Source: Accumulibacter sp003538495 (GTDB lineage: Bacteria; Pseudomonadota; Gammaproteobacteria; Burkholderiales; Rhodocyclaceae). From it: DNA of 64,000 nucleotides. Position numbers and translations under genes: made by a program. Numbering within the stretch: the first letter of the stretch is position 1; every line of letters begins with the position of its first letter. The stretch lies in contig NZ_JAPUVQ010000148.1 in the NCBI RefSeq assembly GCF_029255145.1, positions 62,001 through 126,000 on the forward strand, read 5' to 3'. Positions 17,027 through 26,020 of this stretch are shown here, one piece after another. A model generated the notes under the pieces. The model was not told the DNA's origin, made no database searches, and worked only from the letters and a program-made list of their open reading frames with translations.

Positions 17027-18166
17027 GTGCTTCTGATCATCGACCGTCGAGCTGGCAGCTTCTTGCGCCGCACGGCCATTCTGGCCGGCCTTGCCTTGTT
17101 GGCCTTGTCGAGCCTGCCGGCGGCCGCGGAGCGGATCAAGGATCTGGCGTCGGTGCAGGGCGTCCGCAACAACCAGCTGGTCGGCTACGGGATTGTCGTT
17201 GGCCTCGACGGCACCGGCGACCAGACGACGCAGACGCCGTTTACCACCCAGGGCATCATCAACATGCTGGCGCAACTCGGCACCACCCTGGCGACCACCC
17301 AGTCGCTGCAGCTCAAGAACGTTGCGGCGGTGATGGTGACCGCCAACTTCCCGCCCTTTGCCAGGACTGGCCAGCAAATCGACGTGACCGTATCGTCGAT
17401 GGGCAACGCCAAGAGCCTGCGCGGCGGGACGCTGGTGATGACCCCCTTGAAAGGCGCCGACGGTCAGATCTACGCGCAGGCGCAGGGTAACCTGCTGGTT
17501 GGCGGCGCCGGGGCGTCAGCCGGCGGCAGCAAGGTGGTGGTCAACCACTTGCTCGCCGGCCGGATCGTCGGCGGTGCCACCGTCGAACGCGAGGTTCCGA
17601 CGGCCCTGGGCCAGGGTCCGTTCATCCACTACGAGATGGCGACGACCGATTTTGGCACCACCCAGCGGGTGGTCGAGGTGATCAACCGCGAGATCGGGCC
17701 GGGCACGGCGCAGGCTCTCGACGGACGGCGGATTCAAGTCGTCGCGCCGATGGACGCCAACGACCGGGTGGCGTTCCTGGGGCGGCTCGAGGCGCTCGAG
17801 GTGCGCCCGACGAAGGGCATGGCGAAAGTGATCATCAATCCACGCACCGGTTCGGTGGTCATGAACCAGACGGTGACCATCGAATCGTGCGCGATTGCCC
17901 ATGGCAGTCTCTCGGTGGTGATCAACACCGAACAGAAAGTCAGTCAGCCGAATCCGCTGGCCGCTGGGCAGACGGTGACGACCACGCAGAGCGAGATCGA
18001 TATCAAGCAGGGTGGCGGTTCGCTGATGCAGTTGAAAGCGGGCGTGAATCTCGCCGAGGTGGTCAAGGCGATCAACGCGCTCGGCGCCGGGCCGCAGGAT
18101 CTGCTGTCGATCCTGCAGTCGATGAAGGCTGCGGGTGCCTTGCGCGCTGACCTCGAGATCATCTGA
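17027..18166 (+). CDS. flgI: Flagellar P-ring protein FlgI
   Basis: FlgI forms the periplasmic P ring, assembled with the help of FlgA. The 379-aa precursor starts at GTG and has a Sec signal peptide (ILAGLALLALSSLPAAA). The mature sequence opens ERIKDLASVQGVRNNQLVGYG, diagnostic for the family; GLDGTGDQT and QTPFTTQ follow. An upstream in-frame ATG is absent: the ATG at 17022 runs into a stop after four codons. GAGGAG precedes the start. Confidence 0.97.
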   Translation: MLLIIDRRAGSFLRRTAILAGLALLALSSLPAAAERIKDLASVQGVRNNQLVGYGIVVGLDGTGDQTTQTPFTTQGIINMLAQLGTTLATTQSLQLKNVAAVMVTANFPPFARTGQQIDVTVSSMGNAKSLRGGTLVMTPLKGADGQIYAQAQGNLLVGGAGASAGGSKVVVNHLLAGRIVGGATVEREVPTALGQGPFIHYEMATTDFGTTQRVVEVINREIGPGTAQALDGRRIQVVAPMDANDRVAFLGRLEALEVRPTKGMAKVIINPRTGSVVMNQTVTIESCAIAHGSLSVVINTEQKVSQPNPLAAGQTVTTTQSEIDIKQGGGSLMQLKAGVNLAEVVKAINALGAGPQDLLSILQSMKAAGALRADLEII

Positions 18167-18205
18167 GCGGCCGACCGACGAAATGCCTAGCACAGAACGA
18201 CGCCC

Positions 18206-19174
18206 GTGAAGTCAATCGATCTTGCCACCAATCGCCTGGTTCTCGACCCTGCCGCGGCCAGCGATCTGCGTACCACCCTCAGCCAGGACCGGCAAGGCGG
18301 GCTGAAACAGGCGGCGCAACAATTTGAGGGCATGCTGTTGCACCTGATGCTGAAAAGCATGCGCGACGCGACGGCCAGTACGGGCCTGCTGGACAGCGAG
18401 CAGAGCCGTTTGTTTACCGCCATCGGCGATCAGCAAATGGCCTTGAATCTCTCGCCGCAAATGCCGCTTGGTTTCGCCGGCCTGATCGAGCAGCAGCTGG
18501 GGCGATCGACCAAGGGCAACCGGGCCGACGAGGGGGCGGGTTCGTCGCTCGAAGCTGTGCAGCCGTCGCAGCGTTCGCAGGACGCGGTCACTGCCGCCGC
18601 ACAGCTTGCCGGCGCCGGTTCACTGCGCGGCGTACCGGCTTCGGCCAGGGCCGGAGCGTTGCCCGGGGCCGCGGCCGTGGCCGGATCGGCAAGCGCCGTG
18701 CCCACCGGACCCCGTGAGTTTGTTGATCGCGTCTGGCCACATGCCGTCGAGGCCGCAGCGGCCACCGGCGTGCCCCCCCGTTTTCTGGTTGCCCATTCGG
18801 CCCTCGAGAGTGGGTGGGGGAAGCACGAGATCAAGGCCAGCGATGGCTCGCCGAGCTTCAACCTGTTTGGCGTCAAGGCGGGGCGTAGCTGGTCCGGACC
18901 AACCGTCGACGTGCAGACCAGTGAGTTCGTCGACGGCGTCGCGCAGCCGGAGCGGGCGAAGTTCCGGGTCTACGCGTCGTACGCCGAGGCCTTTCGCGAC
19001 TATGCCAACCTGCTGCGCAGCAAACCGCGTTTTGCCGGGGTTATCGGTCAGCAGGATGGCGCACAGTTTGCGCGCTCCCTGCAGCAGGCGGGTTACGCGA
19101 CCGACCCGATGTACGCCGAGAAGATCGCGCGCATCATCGGTGGCGCCAGCTTGCGGCAGGCCCTGGCCACTTAG
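18206..19174 (+). CDS. flgJ: Rod-assembly scaffold and muramidase FlgJ (dual-domain)
   Basis: FlgJ caps the growing rod and opens the peptidoglycan layer for it. The 322-aa product starts at GTG. It has both domains: the N-terminal rod-capping part (QQFEGMLLHLMLKSMRDAT, about 35-55) and a C-terminal glucosaminidase domain (from about 165). The hydrolase motif is FLVAHSALESGWGKHEI with the catalytic Glu. A Ser/Ala/Gly-rich linker joins them. Many bacteria have only the N-terminal part, so this is the beta/gammaproteobacterial type. Confidence 0.96.
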   Translation: MKSIDLATNRLVLDPAAASDLRTTLSQDRQGGLKQAAQQFEGMLLHLMLKSMRDATASTGLLDSEQSRLFTAIGDQQMALNLSPQMPLGFAGLIEQQLGRSTKGNRADEGAGSSLEAVQPSQRSQDAVTAAAQLAGAGSLRGVPASARAGALPGAAAVAGSASAVPTGPREFVDRVWPHAVEAAAATGVPPRFLVAHSALESGWGKHEIKASDGSPSFNLFGVKAGRSWSGPTVDVQTSEFVDGVAQPERAKFRVYASYAEAFRDYANLLRSKPRFAGVIGQQDGAQFARSLQQAGYATDPMYAEKIARIIGGASLRQALAT

Positions 19175-19202
19175 TGGCGAGACGACGATTCGGCATTACG
19201 CC

Positions 19203-19229
19203 TTAATATTTGGGCCAAGCCGCCGTTTA
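19203..19229 (+). promoter_or_regulatory. Possible sigma-28 promoter of flgKL
   Basis: TTAATATT, an 11-nt spacer and GCCGTTTA match the sigma-28 consensus at 5 of 8 and 6 of 8 positions with exact spacing, 28 nt before flgK. flgKL are late genes in many bacteria, so a FliA promoter would make sense, but the match is weaker than that of flgM. Confidence 0.45.
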
Positions 19230-19257
19230 CAGAGTAATCGAACAGGAAACTTCGGCC

Positions 19258-21303
19258 ATGGGCACAGGGATCATCGGTACCAGTGTCAGCGGTTTGCAGG
19301 CCGCTCAGCTCGGATTGCAGACCAGTGGACACAATATAGCGAACGTCAACACGGTCGGGTTTACGCGGCAGCGCAGCGTTCAGGCGACCAATCCGCCGTT
19401 GTTGACCGGTGCCGGCTTTGTTGGCCAGGGCACGCACGTGGCGACCATCCAAAGGATGTACAGCCGCTTTCTGACCGACCAGGTCGATCGTACGCAGAGC
19501 ACTGCCAGCGAACTGGACAGCTACTACGCGCAAATCAACCAGATCAACAACATGCTGGCCGATCCGAGCACCGGGCTGTCGCCGGCGCTGCAGGATTTCT
19601 TCGCCAAAGTTCAGGATGTCGCGACCGATCCTTCGCAGCTTTCGAGCCGCCAGGCGATGATTTCCTCGGCGCAGTCGCTCAGCGCGCGCTATCGCTCGCT
19701 CGGCGATCAGCTCGCCGAGATGTACGGCGGCGTCAATGCGGAAATAAAGGCCACGGTCAGCGGTATCAATGCCTACGCCGAACAGATCGCCTCGCTGAAC
19801 CAGCAGATTGGTGTCGCCGAGGCTTCCACCGGCCAGCCGGCCAACGATCTTCTGGACACTCGCGACCAGCTGGTGGCGGCTTTGAACACGCTGACCAAGA
19901 CCAGAACGACCAAAAATGGCGACGGCAGCTATAACCTGTTCATCGGTAGCGGCCAGCAATTGGTGGTCGGCCCGCAGGCGATCGAACTGACGACGACGCC
20001 GTCGTCCGCCGATCCTTCCCGCCTGACAGTAGGCCTGAGAACCGCGGCAGGTGTCCAGGAGATGCCCGAGGCTTTGCTCACCGGCGGCAGTCTCGGCGGC
20101 TTGCTGCAGTTTCGCCGCGAGTCGCTCGATCAGGCCAGCAATGATCTGGGTCGTAACGCTGCCTCGCTGGCGCTGAACTACAACGCGCAAAGCGCGCTCG
20201 GTCAGGATCTTCTTGGCCAGTCGCTGCTTTCGTCGCCACCAACGAGTTTTGCGCCAGAACTGTTCTCGGTTCAGGCCCCGGCGGTAATTGCCAACACCAA
20301 CAACCCGCCGGGCAGTCCGGTGGTTAGCGCTGCTTTTGTTGAGCCGCCGCCGTTCAATGGCAACTACTACACCGACCTCGGCAGCAGTGACTATCAACTC
20401 GTCTCGGACGGGAGCAGCGTCACCCTCAAGCGCCTGTCCGACGGCAAGCAGTGGGCAGGGCCGGGGGTAGACGTTGCCGTGATCAATGCGCAACTGGCCA
20501 ATGACCCGCAGGGGTTCTCGCTTGCTGCCGGCCCGCTGGTGGCGGGTTCGAGCTATCGCATCCAGCCGACGCGCAACGCCGCCAGCAACATTTCAGTGAA
20601 TTCCACGGTGCTCGCCGACCCGCGCCTGATTACGGCCGCCGGGCCAATCGCTACCTCGGTGGGGAGCGCCAATAGCGGCGCCGCAAAGGTGTCAGCGGGT
20701 AGCGCCGGACCGGGCTATCCGGCAGCCTTGGCGACGATGCCCATCAGCCTGGTGTATCAGGCCGGAGAACTGCGCAACTTTCCGGTCGGCTCACAGGTTT
20801 CGATCGACGGTGGTGTGCCGGTGCTGATTGGCGCGCCCACCGATGGCGTGGCCTATAAGAGTGGCGCGACGGTGACCCTGGTCGGCTCGGTGGTCAGTAG
20901 TCCGCCCACCGGCTTCAGCGTCGCGATCACCGGCTTGCCGAACAACGGCGATACGTTTTTGATTCTTCCAAACGTCGGGGCCACCGGCGATGGGCGTAAC
21001 GCGCTGGCGCTGGCCCAGCTTCAGACGCAGGCGACGATGTCGGGCAAGGCCGAAACGTTCCAGCAGGCGTACGCGCAGCTGGTCAGCACGACCGGCAGCC
21101 GGACCCACCAGGTACAGGTTTCCGCCGACGCGCAAACGGCGCTGCTGGAACAGGCGCGCGCCAGCCGGGACTCCCTCTCCGGGGTCAATCTCGATGAAGA
21201 GGCGGCCAACCTGATCCGCTACCAGCAGGCCTATCAAGCCTCGGCCAAAGCTCTGGAGATCGGCACCAGTCTGTTCGACACCATCCTCGCATTAGGGCGC
21301 TAG
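19258..21303 (+). CDS. flgK: Hook-filament junction protein FlgK (HAP1)
   Basis: FlgK is the first junction protein between hook and filament. The ATG at 19258 (preceded by AGGAAA) gives 681 aa starting MGTGIIGTSVSGLQAAQLGL. It has the D0 motif SGHNIANVNTVGFTRQRS, a long variable central part, and the C-terminal motif GVNLDEEAANLIRYQQAYQASAKAL. The frame is open 48 nt further upstream from a TTG, but that extension overlaps the putative promoter and is not family-like. FlgN (10129-10608) is its export chaperone. Confidence 0.97.
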   Translation: MGTGIIGTSVSGLQAAQLGLQTSGHNIANVNTVGFTRQRSVQATNPPLLTGAGFVGQGTHVATIQRMYSRFLTDQVDRTQSTASELDSYYAQINQINNMLADPSTGLSPALQDFFAKVQDVATDPSQLSSRQAMISSAQSLSARYRSLGDQLAEMYGGVNAEIKATVSGINAYAEQIASLNQQIGVAEASTGQPANDLLDTRDQLVAALNTLTKTRTTKNGDGSYNLFIGSGQQLVVGPQAIELTTTPSSADPSRLTVGLRTAAGVQEMPEALLTGGSLGGLLQFRRESLDQASNDLGRNAASLALNYNAQSALGQDLLGQSLLSSPPTSFAPELFSVQAPAVIANTNNPPGSPVVSAAFVEPPPFNGNYYTDLGSSDYQLVSDGSSVTLKRLSDGKQWAGPGVDVAVINAQLANDPQGFSLAAGPLVAGSSYRIQPTRNAASNISVNSTVLADPRLITAAGPIATSVGSANSGAAKVSAGSAGPGYPAALATMPISLVYQAGELRNFPVGSQVSIDGGVPVLIGAPTDGVAYKSGATVTLVGSVVSSPPTGFSVAITGLPNNGDTFLILPNVGATGDGRNALALAQLQTQATMSGKAETFQQAYAQLVSTTGSRTHQVQVSADAQTALLEQARASRDSLSGVNLDEEAANLIRYQQAYQASAKALEIGTSLFDTILALGR

Positions 21304-21316
21304 CCAGGAGACTCAG

Positions 21317-22651
21317 ATGCGTATCAGTACCAGTCAAATCTACGATTCTGCAATGCGGGGCATGGAGCGTAACCAGAGTCAGCTGGTGAAGTCGCAGAAT
21401 CAGATGGCCAGCGGCCGTCGGATGCTGACCCCGGCGGACGATCCGGTGGCCTCTGCCAGAGCCCTGCTGGTCACCCAGGCCCAGGACGCGAATTCGCAGT
21501 ACGCGCGCAATCAGAACAACGCCAGTGACCGGCTTGGCCTGGTTGATAGTCAGCTGAGCGCTTTGAGCGATGTCCTGCAGGGCGTCCGCAGCCGGGTCGT
21601 CCAGGCCGGTAATACTGTACTCGGGGACAGTGATCGGCAGGCGATTGCCAGCGAGCTCGAGGCACGCCTTGACCAGATGCTGGGGATTGCCAATAGCCGA
21701 GGCGCCGACGGGAATTACCTTTTTTCGGGCTACCAGAGCGGGACGACGCCTTTCGCGCGGAGCGCTGCGGCCGCACCGGGGGAGCCGTCGTCGTTGGCCT
21801 ACTTCGGTGACGATGGCCAGCACCTGCTGCAGGTGACGTCGTCTCAGCGGATGGCCAGCAACGTCGCCGGCAGCGACCTGTTCATGAACATCCGGGAGGG
21901 AAACGGCAGTTTCTCGACCGCCGCCGGCGGTAGTGGCAGCGGCTTCGCCAACCAGGGAAGCGGGATTGTCGAAGCCGGTTCGGTGGTCGATAACCAGAAG
22001 TGGCAGAATGCGCTGAACACGGCCTTCCCCTGGCAGGGGAGCAGCAATCACAGTCTGCAGATCGTTTTTTCATCTGCGGCCGGGAGCAGCAGTTACCAGT
22101 TGTTCGATGCCTCTACGCCGGCCGCGCCGAGTGCGCCGTTGCCACCGAAGGCCGTCGGTGAGCTGGTGCCATTCGTGCCCGGGCAGGCGATTCCGCTGGT
22201 CACCACGGTGCCGGCGATCGACTTTGGTGCGCAAGTGGTGATCAGCGGGCAGCCGGCCGCGGGTGACACGTTCACGATCAAGCCGAGCGTCAACAAGAGC
22301 GCGTTTCAGACCATCGACGAACTGATCGGCCTGCTGCGTTCACCGCTGGCTTCGGGCGCGGCCAGGACCGAGTTCTCCGGACGGTTGTCGGCGCACTTGA
22401 CCAACCTCGACCAGGTGCTGCTCAACGTCAGTCGCGTTCAATCGACGGTCGGCGCGCACCTGCAGGAGCTGGACAGCCTGAGCAACAACTCCGCGGCGCT
22501 CGATGTCCAGTACCAGCAGACCTTGTCGGATCTTCAGGATCTCGATTATGCGAAAGCCATTTCCGACTTCACCAGGCAGCAGCTCGGTCTCGAAGCGGCG
22601 CAGAAGTCTTTTGTCACGATCAGCGGCCTGAGTCTCTTCAACTACCTTTGA
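21317..22651 (+). CDS. flgL: Hook-filament junction protein FlgL (HAP3)
   Basis: FlgL is the second junction protein and adapts FlgK to flagellin. The 444-aa product begins MRISTSQIYDSAMRGMERNQ with the flagellin-like D0/D1 segment SQNQMASGRRMLTPADDPVASARAL-type text. Its C-terminal helices end KSFVTISGLSLFNYL. The middle is longer than in E. coli FlgL (317 aa) because of an inserted domain, which is common in betaproteobacteria. It lies 13 nt after flgK with CAGGAG before the ATG. Confidence 0.96.
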   Translation: MRISTSQIYDSAMRGMERNQSQLVKSQNQMASGRRMLTPADDPVASARALLVTQAQDANSQYARNQNNASDRLGLVDSQLSALSDVLQGVRSRVVQAGNTVLGDSDRQAIASELEARLDQMLGIANSRGADGNYLFSGYQSGTTPFARSAAAAPGEPSSLAYFGDDGQHLLQVTSSQRMASNVAGSDLFMNIREGNGSFSTAAGGSGSGFANQGSGIVEAGSVVDNQKWQNALNTAFPWQGSSNHSLQIVFSSAAGSSSYQLFDASTPAAPSAPLPPKAVGELVPFVPGQAIPLVTTVPAIDFGAQVVISGQPAAGDTFTIKPSVNKSAFQTIDELIGLLRSPLASGAARTEFSGRLSAHLTNLDQVLLNVSRVQSTVGAHLQELDSLSNNSAALDVQYQQTLSDLQDLDYAKAISDFTRQQLGLEAAQKSFVTISGLSLFNYL

Positions 22652-22660
22652 CTGGCGAAG

Positions 22661-23218
22661 ATGGTTACGTTGGCAATGATCGCGACGCGCGGCGTCGGCG
22701 CCTGCGCACTGATCGCGCTGCTGGCGGCGTGTGCCACGGGCAGCCGGGACGAGCGGCAGCACGCCGATGCCGGCGGCCCCGCGTACAGGTACGGGCAGCC
22801 GCCTGATCCGACGCTCACCGTCGAGCCGGTCAAGGGTATCGCCCTCGCCGGAGCGGTCGGCTACGCGGCCGACCACTACACCGGTCCGGCCGCCAATCTC
22901 GGTCTGGCCGCTGCCGCGGCAGTCGCCGCCTATGTCATCTACGACCCGCTGGCGCCCAACTGGACCATTGAGGAAAGGGTCGTCGCCACGGACACCTACC
23001 TGCTTTCGATGCGTGCCAAGAGCTTCCGCGTTGGCGGCGACGGCGAATCGGGCTTGATTCTCAAGCGGCGGGCACTGCAGTTGCAGCGTCAGCTGGGTTT
23101 TCTTGGCTACCGGATTCTCGATTACTCGGAGGGGATCGAATCGAGTACGCCATTTACCCATCGGTTTGCGGAAGGCATGTTTCGGCTGGTCCGCGCGGAC
23201 CCTGACGGGCAACCTTAA
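22661..23218 (+). CDS. Uncharacterised lipoprotein at the end of the flg operon
   Basis: I do not recognise this 185-aa protein. It begins with a signal and lipobox (LIALLAAC, Cys24 lipidated if the first ATG is used; a second ATG lies 15 nt inside). Two short Ala/Gly-rich hydrophobic stretches follow (GIALAGAVGYAA and LGLAAAAAVAAYVIYDPLAP), then a soluble C-terminal part (about 105-185) with WTIEERVVATDTYLLSMRAK. The gene starts 9 nt after flgL, in the same direction, so it should be expressed with the junction proteins. Its stop overlaps the convergent fliR stop. An envelope role linked to the flagellum is inference from position only. Confidence 0.8.
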   Translation: MVTLAMIATRGVGACALIALLAACATGSRDERQHADAGGPAYRYGQPPDPTLTVEPVKGIALAGAVGYAADHYTGPAANLGLAAAAAVAAYVIYDPLAPNWTIEERVVATDTYLLSMRAKSFRVGGDGESGLILKRRALQLQRQLGFLGYRILDYSEGIESSTPFTHRFAEGMFRLVRADPDGQP

Positions 23219-24000
23219 GGCCGCGCTGGCGAGAAGTTTCCGAGCATCGACTCGAGGCCGTATTCGAACAGTTGCTGCAGGGGTACGCTCAGGTACGGCA
23301 GGGCAACCATCAAGGCGACGAAGCCCAGGGTGATGGTCAGCGGAAAGCCGATCACGATCAGGTTGAGTTGCGGCGCGGCACGGCTCAGGATGGCCAGGGC
23401 CAGGTTGGTGACCAGCAGCGCGACCAGGATTGGCAGCGCCAGCAGCAAGCCGGAGGAGAAAATGATCGCCGCCGCACTACTCAGGTTCCACCAACTCCCG
23501 GATGCCAGCTGCGTGCCGCCGACGGGCAAGGCGGTGAAGCTGTGGGTCAGGGTGGCGATCAGCATCAGGTGGCCGTTGATGGCCATGAATGCCAGCAGCG
23601 CCACGAGTCCGACGAACTCGGAAATAACTGGCGTCTGGCCGGCGCTCTGCGGATCGTACGAGGTGGCAAAACCAAGACCCATCTGCAGGCCGATCATGGT
23701 CCCCGCCATGTCAGCCGCGCTGAACACCAGCCGTACCGCGAAACCCATGGCGAATCCGATGGTCAGTTGCTGGGCCAGGAGCAGCAGGCCCGCTGCCGAC
23801 GCCGGGTCGATCGCCGGCATCGCTGGCAGGATCGGTGAAATGGCGAGGGTGATCGCCAGTCCGAGGATCAGCCGGACGCGTACCGGAAGAGCCGGATTGC
23901 TGAACGGCGGCGCGCTGACCAGAACCGCCAGAACCCGAGCCAGCGGGAAGAAAAACGCCACCACCCAGGCATTGATCTCCGCCGCCGTCAGGCTGATCAT
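23215..24000 (-). CDS. fliR: Flagellar export gate protein FliR
   Basis: FliR is a membrane subunit of the FliPQR export channel. The 261-aa product has about six hydrophobic segments and the conserved PFSNPALPVRVRLILGLAI stretch near residue 30. The GFAMGFAVRLVFSAADMAGT segment is in the middle. It lies 15 nt after fliQ and is the last gene of the leftward fli block. Its stop codon shares the tetranucleotide TTAA with the stop of the facing lipoprotein gene. Confidence 0.96.
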   Translation of the reverse strand: MISLTAAEINAWVVAFFFPLARVLAVLVSAPPFSNPALPVRVRLILGLAITLAISPILPAMPAIDPASAAGLLLLAQQLTIGFAMGFAVRLVFSAADMAGTMIGLQMGLGFATSYDPQSAGQTPVISEFVGLVALLAFMAINGHLMLIATLTHSFTALPVGGTQLASGSWWNLSSAAAIIFSSGLLLALPILVALLVTNLALAILSRAAPQLNLIVIGFPLTITLGFVALMVALPYLSVPLQQLFEYGLESMLGNFSPARP

Positions 24001-24015
24001 CGCTCGTTCGTTCGC

Positions 24016-24285
24016 TTAGCCAACCAGCAGCGGGATGCTTTCAAACAGTCGCCTGACGTATTCGACCATCATCTCGAGCATCCACGGGCCGGCCAGCAGA
24101 AGGGTCAGGAATACGCCCACCAGCTTGGGAATGAAGGACAGGGTCTGCTCGTTGATCTGGGTCGCAGCCTGAAAGATGCTGACGACCAGACCGATCAGCA
24201 GCGCCGCCAGCAGCAGGGGCCCGGACAGCAGCAAGGTCATCTCGACCGCTTGCCGCCCGACATCCATGACCAGTTCGGGCGTCAT
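24016..24285 (-). CDS. fliQ: Flagellar export gate protein FliQ
   Basis: FliQ is the small two-helix subunit of the export channel. The 89-aa product has the family length and two membrane helices (about 15-38 and 52-76) and the typical central text SIFQAATQINEQTLSFIPK. The ATG overlaps the fliP stop (ATGA), so the two are translationally coupled. Confidence 0.97.
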   Translation of the reverse strand: MTPELVMDVGRQAVEMTLLLSGPLLLAALLIGLVVSIFQAATQINEQTLSFIPKLVGVFLTLLLAGPWMLEMMVEYVRRLFESIPLLVG

Positions 24286-25034
24286 GCGCCAAAGCTCGCC
24301 ACCAGGGAGCCGAGGATCAGATGCCAGCCATCGACCAGCACGAACAGCATCAGCTTGAAGGGCAGGGCAATCATCACCGGCGACATCATCATCATGCCCA
24401 TCGACATCAGGACGCTGGCGACGACCATGTCGACGATCAGGAAGGGGATGAAGATGATGAAGCCGATCTGAAAGCCCGTCTTCAACTCGCTGGTCACGAA
24501 AGCGGGGATCAGCAGACGCATCGGAATGTCGTCGGCGGACGCGAAGCGGGGCGCGTTGGCCATCCGCGCGAAGAGGGCGATATCGGATTCGCGGGTTTGC
24601 TTGAGCATGAACTTGCGCAGCGGCACGGCGCCGCGCTCGATCGCCTGAAGGTAGGTAATCCTGTTTTCCGACAGGGGCAGATAGGCCTCGCTGTAGATGC
24701 TGTCGAGCACCGGCGACATGATGAAGAAGGTCAGGAACAGCGACAGGCCGACCAGTACCTGGGTGGGCGGCGAGGTCTGCGTTCCCAGCGCGTGTCGCAG
24801 CAGCGAAAGGACGATGATGATGCGCGTGAAGCTGGTCATCATCAGCAGCGCTGCCGGGATGAAGGTCAGCGCCGTCAGCGTCAGCAGCGTCTGAATCGAT
24901 AGCGTGTAGGTCTGACTGCCGCCCGCGCCGGGGGTGCTGGTCAGCGCCGGCAAGCCGCCAGCCTGCGCCCAGGCCGCAAGGGGAGCGAGCAAGGCGAGTA
25001 CGAGCAGGCAGCGGGCGAGCCTAACTGCCTTCAT
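24282..25034 (-). CDS. fliP: Flagellar export gate protein FliP
   Basis: FliP forms the core pentamer of the export channel. The ATG at 25034 gives 250 aa with a cleavable signal (KAVRLARCLLVLALLAPLAAWA). The conserved region MMTSFTRIIIVLSLLRHALG follows, and membrane segments near the C terminus include FIIFIPFLIVDMVVASVLMS and GMMMMSPVMIALPFK. A TTG 15 nt upstream would extend the frame but has no better ribosome site. It overlaps the end of fliO by 14 nt and fliQ by 4. Confidence 0.96.
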   Translation of the reverse strand: MKAVRLARCLLVLALLAPLAAWAQAGGLPALTSTPGAGGSQTYTLSIQTLLTLTALTFIPAALLMMTSFTRIIIVLSLLRHALGTQTSPPTQVLVGLSLFLTFFIMSPVLDSIYSEAYLPLSENRITYLQAIERGAVPLRKFMLKQTRESDIALFARMANAPRFASADDIPMRLLIPAFVTSELKTGFQIGFIIFIPFLIVDMVVASVLMSMGMMMMSPVMIALPFKLMLFVLVDGWHLILGSLVASFGA

Positions 25035-25473
25035 TCTTCCGCTCGGCAATCTGTTTCAGCCACTGGGCGAAAGTCCGCTCGCTGTCGCCGGTTCGTGGCA
25101 GATCGCCCTTCGGCAGCGTGTGCAGGGTCCGGATCTGACCCGGAACCAGGCCGACGACGATCCAGGTATCCTCGATCTCGACGAGAACGATGCGTTCCCT
25201 GGTGCCGATCATCAAACCGCCGACGACGCGCAGCGGGCCGCTGCTGCCGAAGCCACGGCCACCATTGAGTCTGCGCAGAAAGTACGCGGCAAGAAACAGG
25301 ATTGCGACCACCAGCGCCAGCGCGAGAACCGTTTGCAGCATTGCCGCCGCCGACACGCCGGGCGTTTCGATGACTGCGGCCTGCGCTGCGGCGCTGCTCG
25401 AAAATAGGGCGCACAGTAGACTGCACGAGCTACGTGCAGGACCGGAACCGATGGATTTGAGGTGTCGACGCAA
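25021..25473 (-). CDS. fliO: Flagellar export protein FliO
   Basis: FliO is a small membrane protein that helps FliP assemble. The frame gives 150 aa from a TTG start, with no good ribosome site; an internal start is possible. A signal-like N terminus leads to one strong membrane helix (MLQTVLALALVVAILFLAAYFL). A small cytoplasmic domain follows with VGTRER-type text (MIGTRERIVLVEIEDTWIVVG), typical for the family. A 112-nt gap separates it from fliN. The start is the uncertain point, not the identity. Confidence 0.88.
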   Translation of the reverse strand: MRRHLKSIGSGPARSSCSLLCALFSSSAAAQAAVIETPGVSAAAMLQTVLALALVVAILFLAAYFLRRLNGGRGFGSSGPLRVVGGLMIGTRERIVLVEIEDTWIVVGLVPGQIRTLHTLPKGDLPRTGDSERTFAQWLKQIAERKNEGS

Positions 25474-25585
25474 GAGAATGGGCCAGCTCTGTGGGCTGGT
25501 CGCTATCTTAAAGCAAGCGCGAGGAAGATCAAACGTCCGAGCGGGTCGAACGGGCCGTGGGCGGATTCCTGGACGGCAGGGCAGC

Positions 25586-26020
25586 TCAATGGCCGATCTT
25601 GCGAGCCCGCTCGGAGGGGGTAATGATATCGGTCAGACGAATCCCGAACTTGTCGTTGACCACCACCACCTCGCCCTGGGCGATCAGCGTGCCATTGACA
25701 AACACGCTCATCGGTTCGCCAGCCATCGCGTCGAGTTCAACGACCGAGCCATGGGCCAGTTGCAGGAGATTCTTGATGGTGATCTTGGTGCGGCCGAGTT
25801 CGACGGCGATCTGGACCGGGATATCCAGGATCATGTCCAACTCGTTGATCAGCGATGACTTGTTGCCGGGGTCGTCGAAACTCGGGAAGATGTTCGCAGC
25901 CTGGGCGCCGGCCGCGGGTGTCGCTTCGGCCATCGCCTGTTCGGCCATTGCCGCAGCCCAGTCGTCATCGGCGCTGCTGTCGCCAGCGGCGGTCGCGAAA
26001 TCGTCTTCGTCTTTATCCAT
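25586..26020 (-). CDS. fliN: Flagellar switch protein FliN
   Basis: FliN forms the lower C ring with FliM and helps dock the export ATPase complex. The ATG at 26020 overlaps the fliM stop by 8 nt and gives 144 aa. The N terminus is acidic and Ala-rich. The SpoA/SURF1-type C-terminal domain has DMILDIPVQIAVELGRTKI, GSVVELDAMAGEP and VVVNDKFGIRLTDI. All the core motifs are intact. Confidence 0.97.
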   Translation of the reverse strand: MDKDEDDFATAAGDSSADDDWAAAMAEQAMAEATPAAGAQAANIFPSFDDPGNKSSLINELDMILDIPVQIAVELGRTKITIKNLLQLAHGSVVELDAMAGEPMSVFVNGTLIAQGEVVVVNDKFGIRLTDIITPSERARKIGH

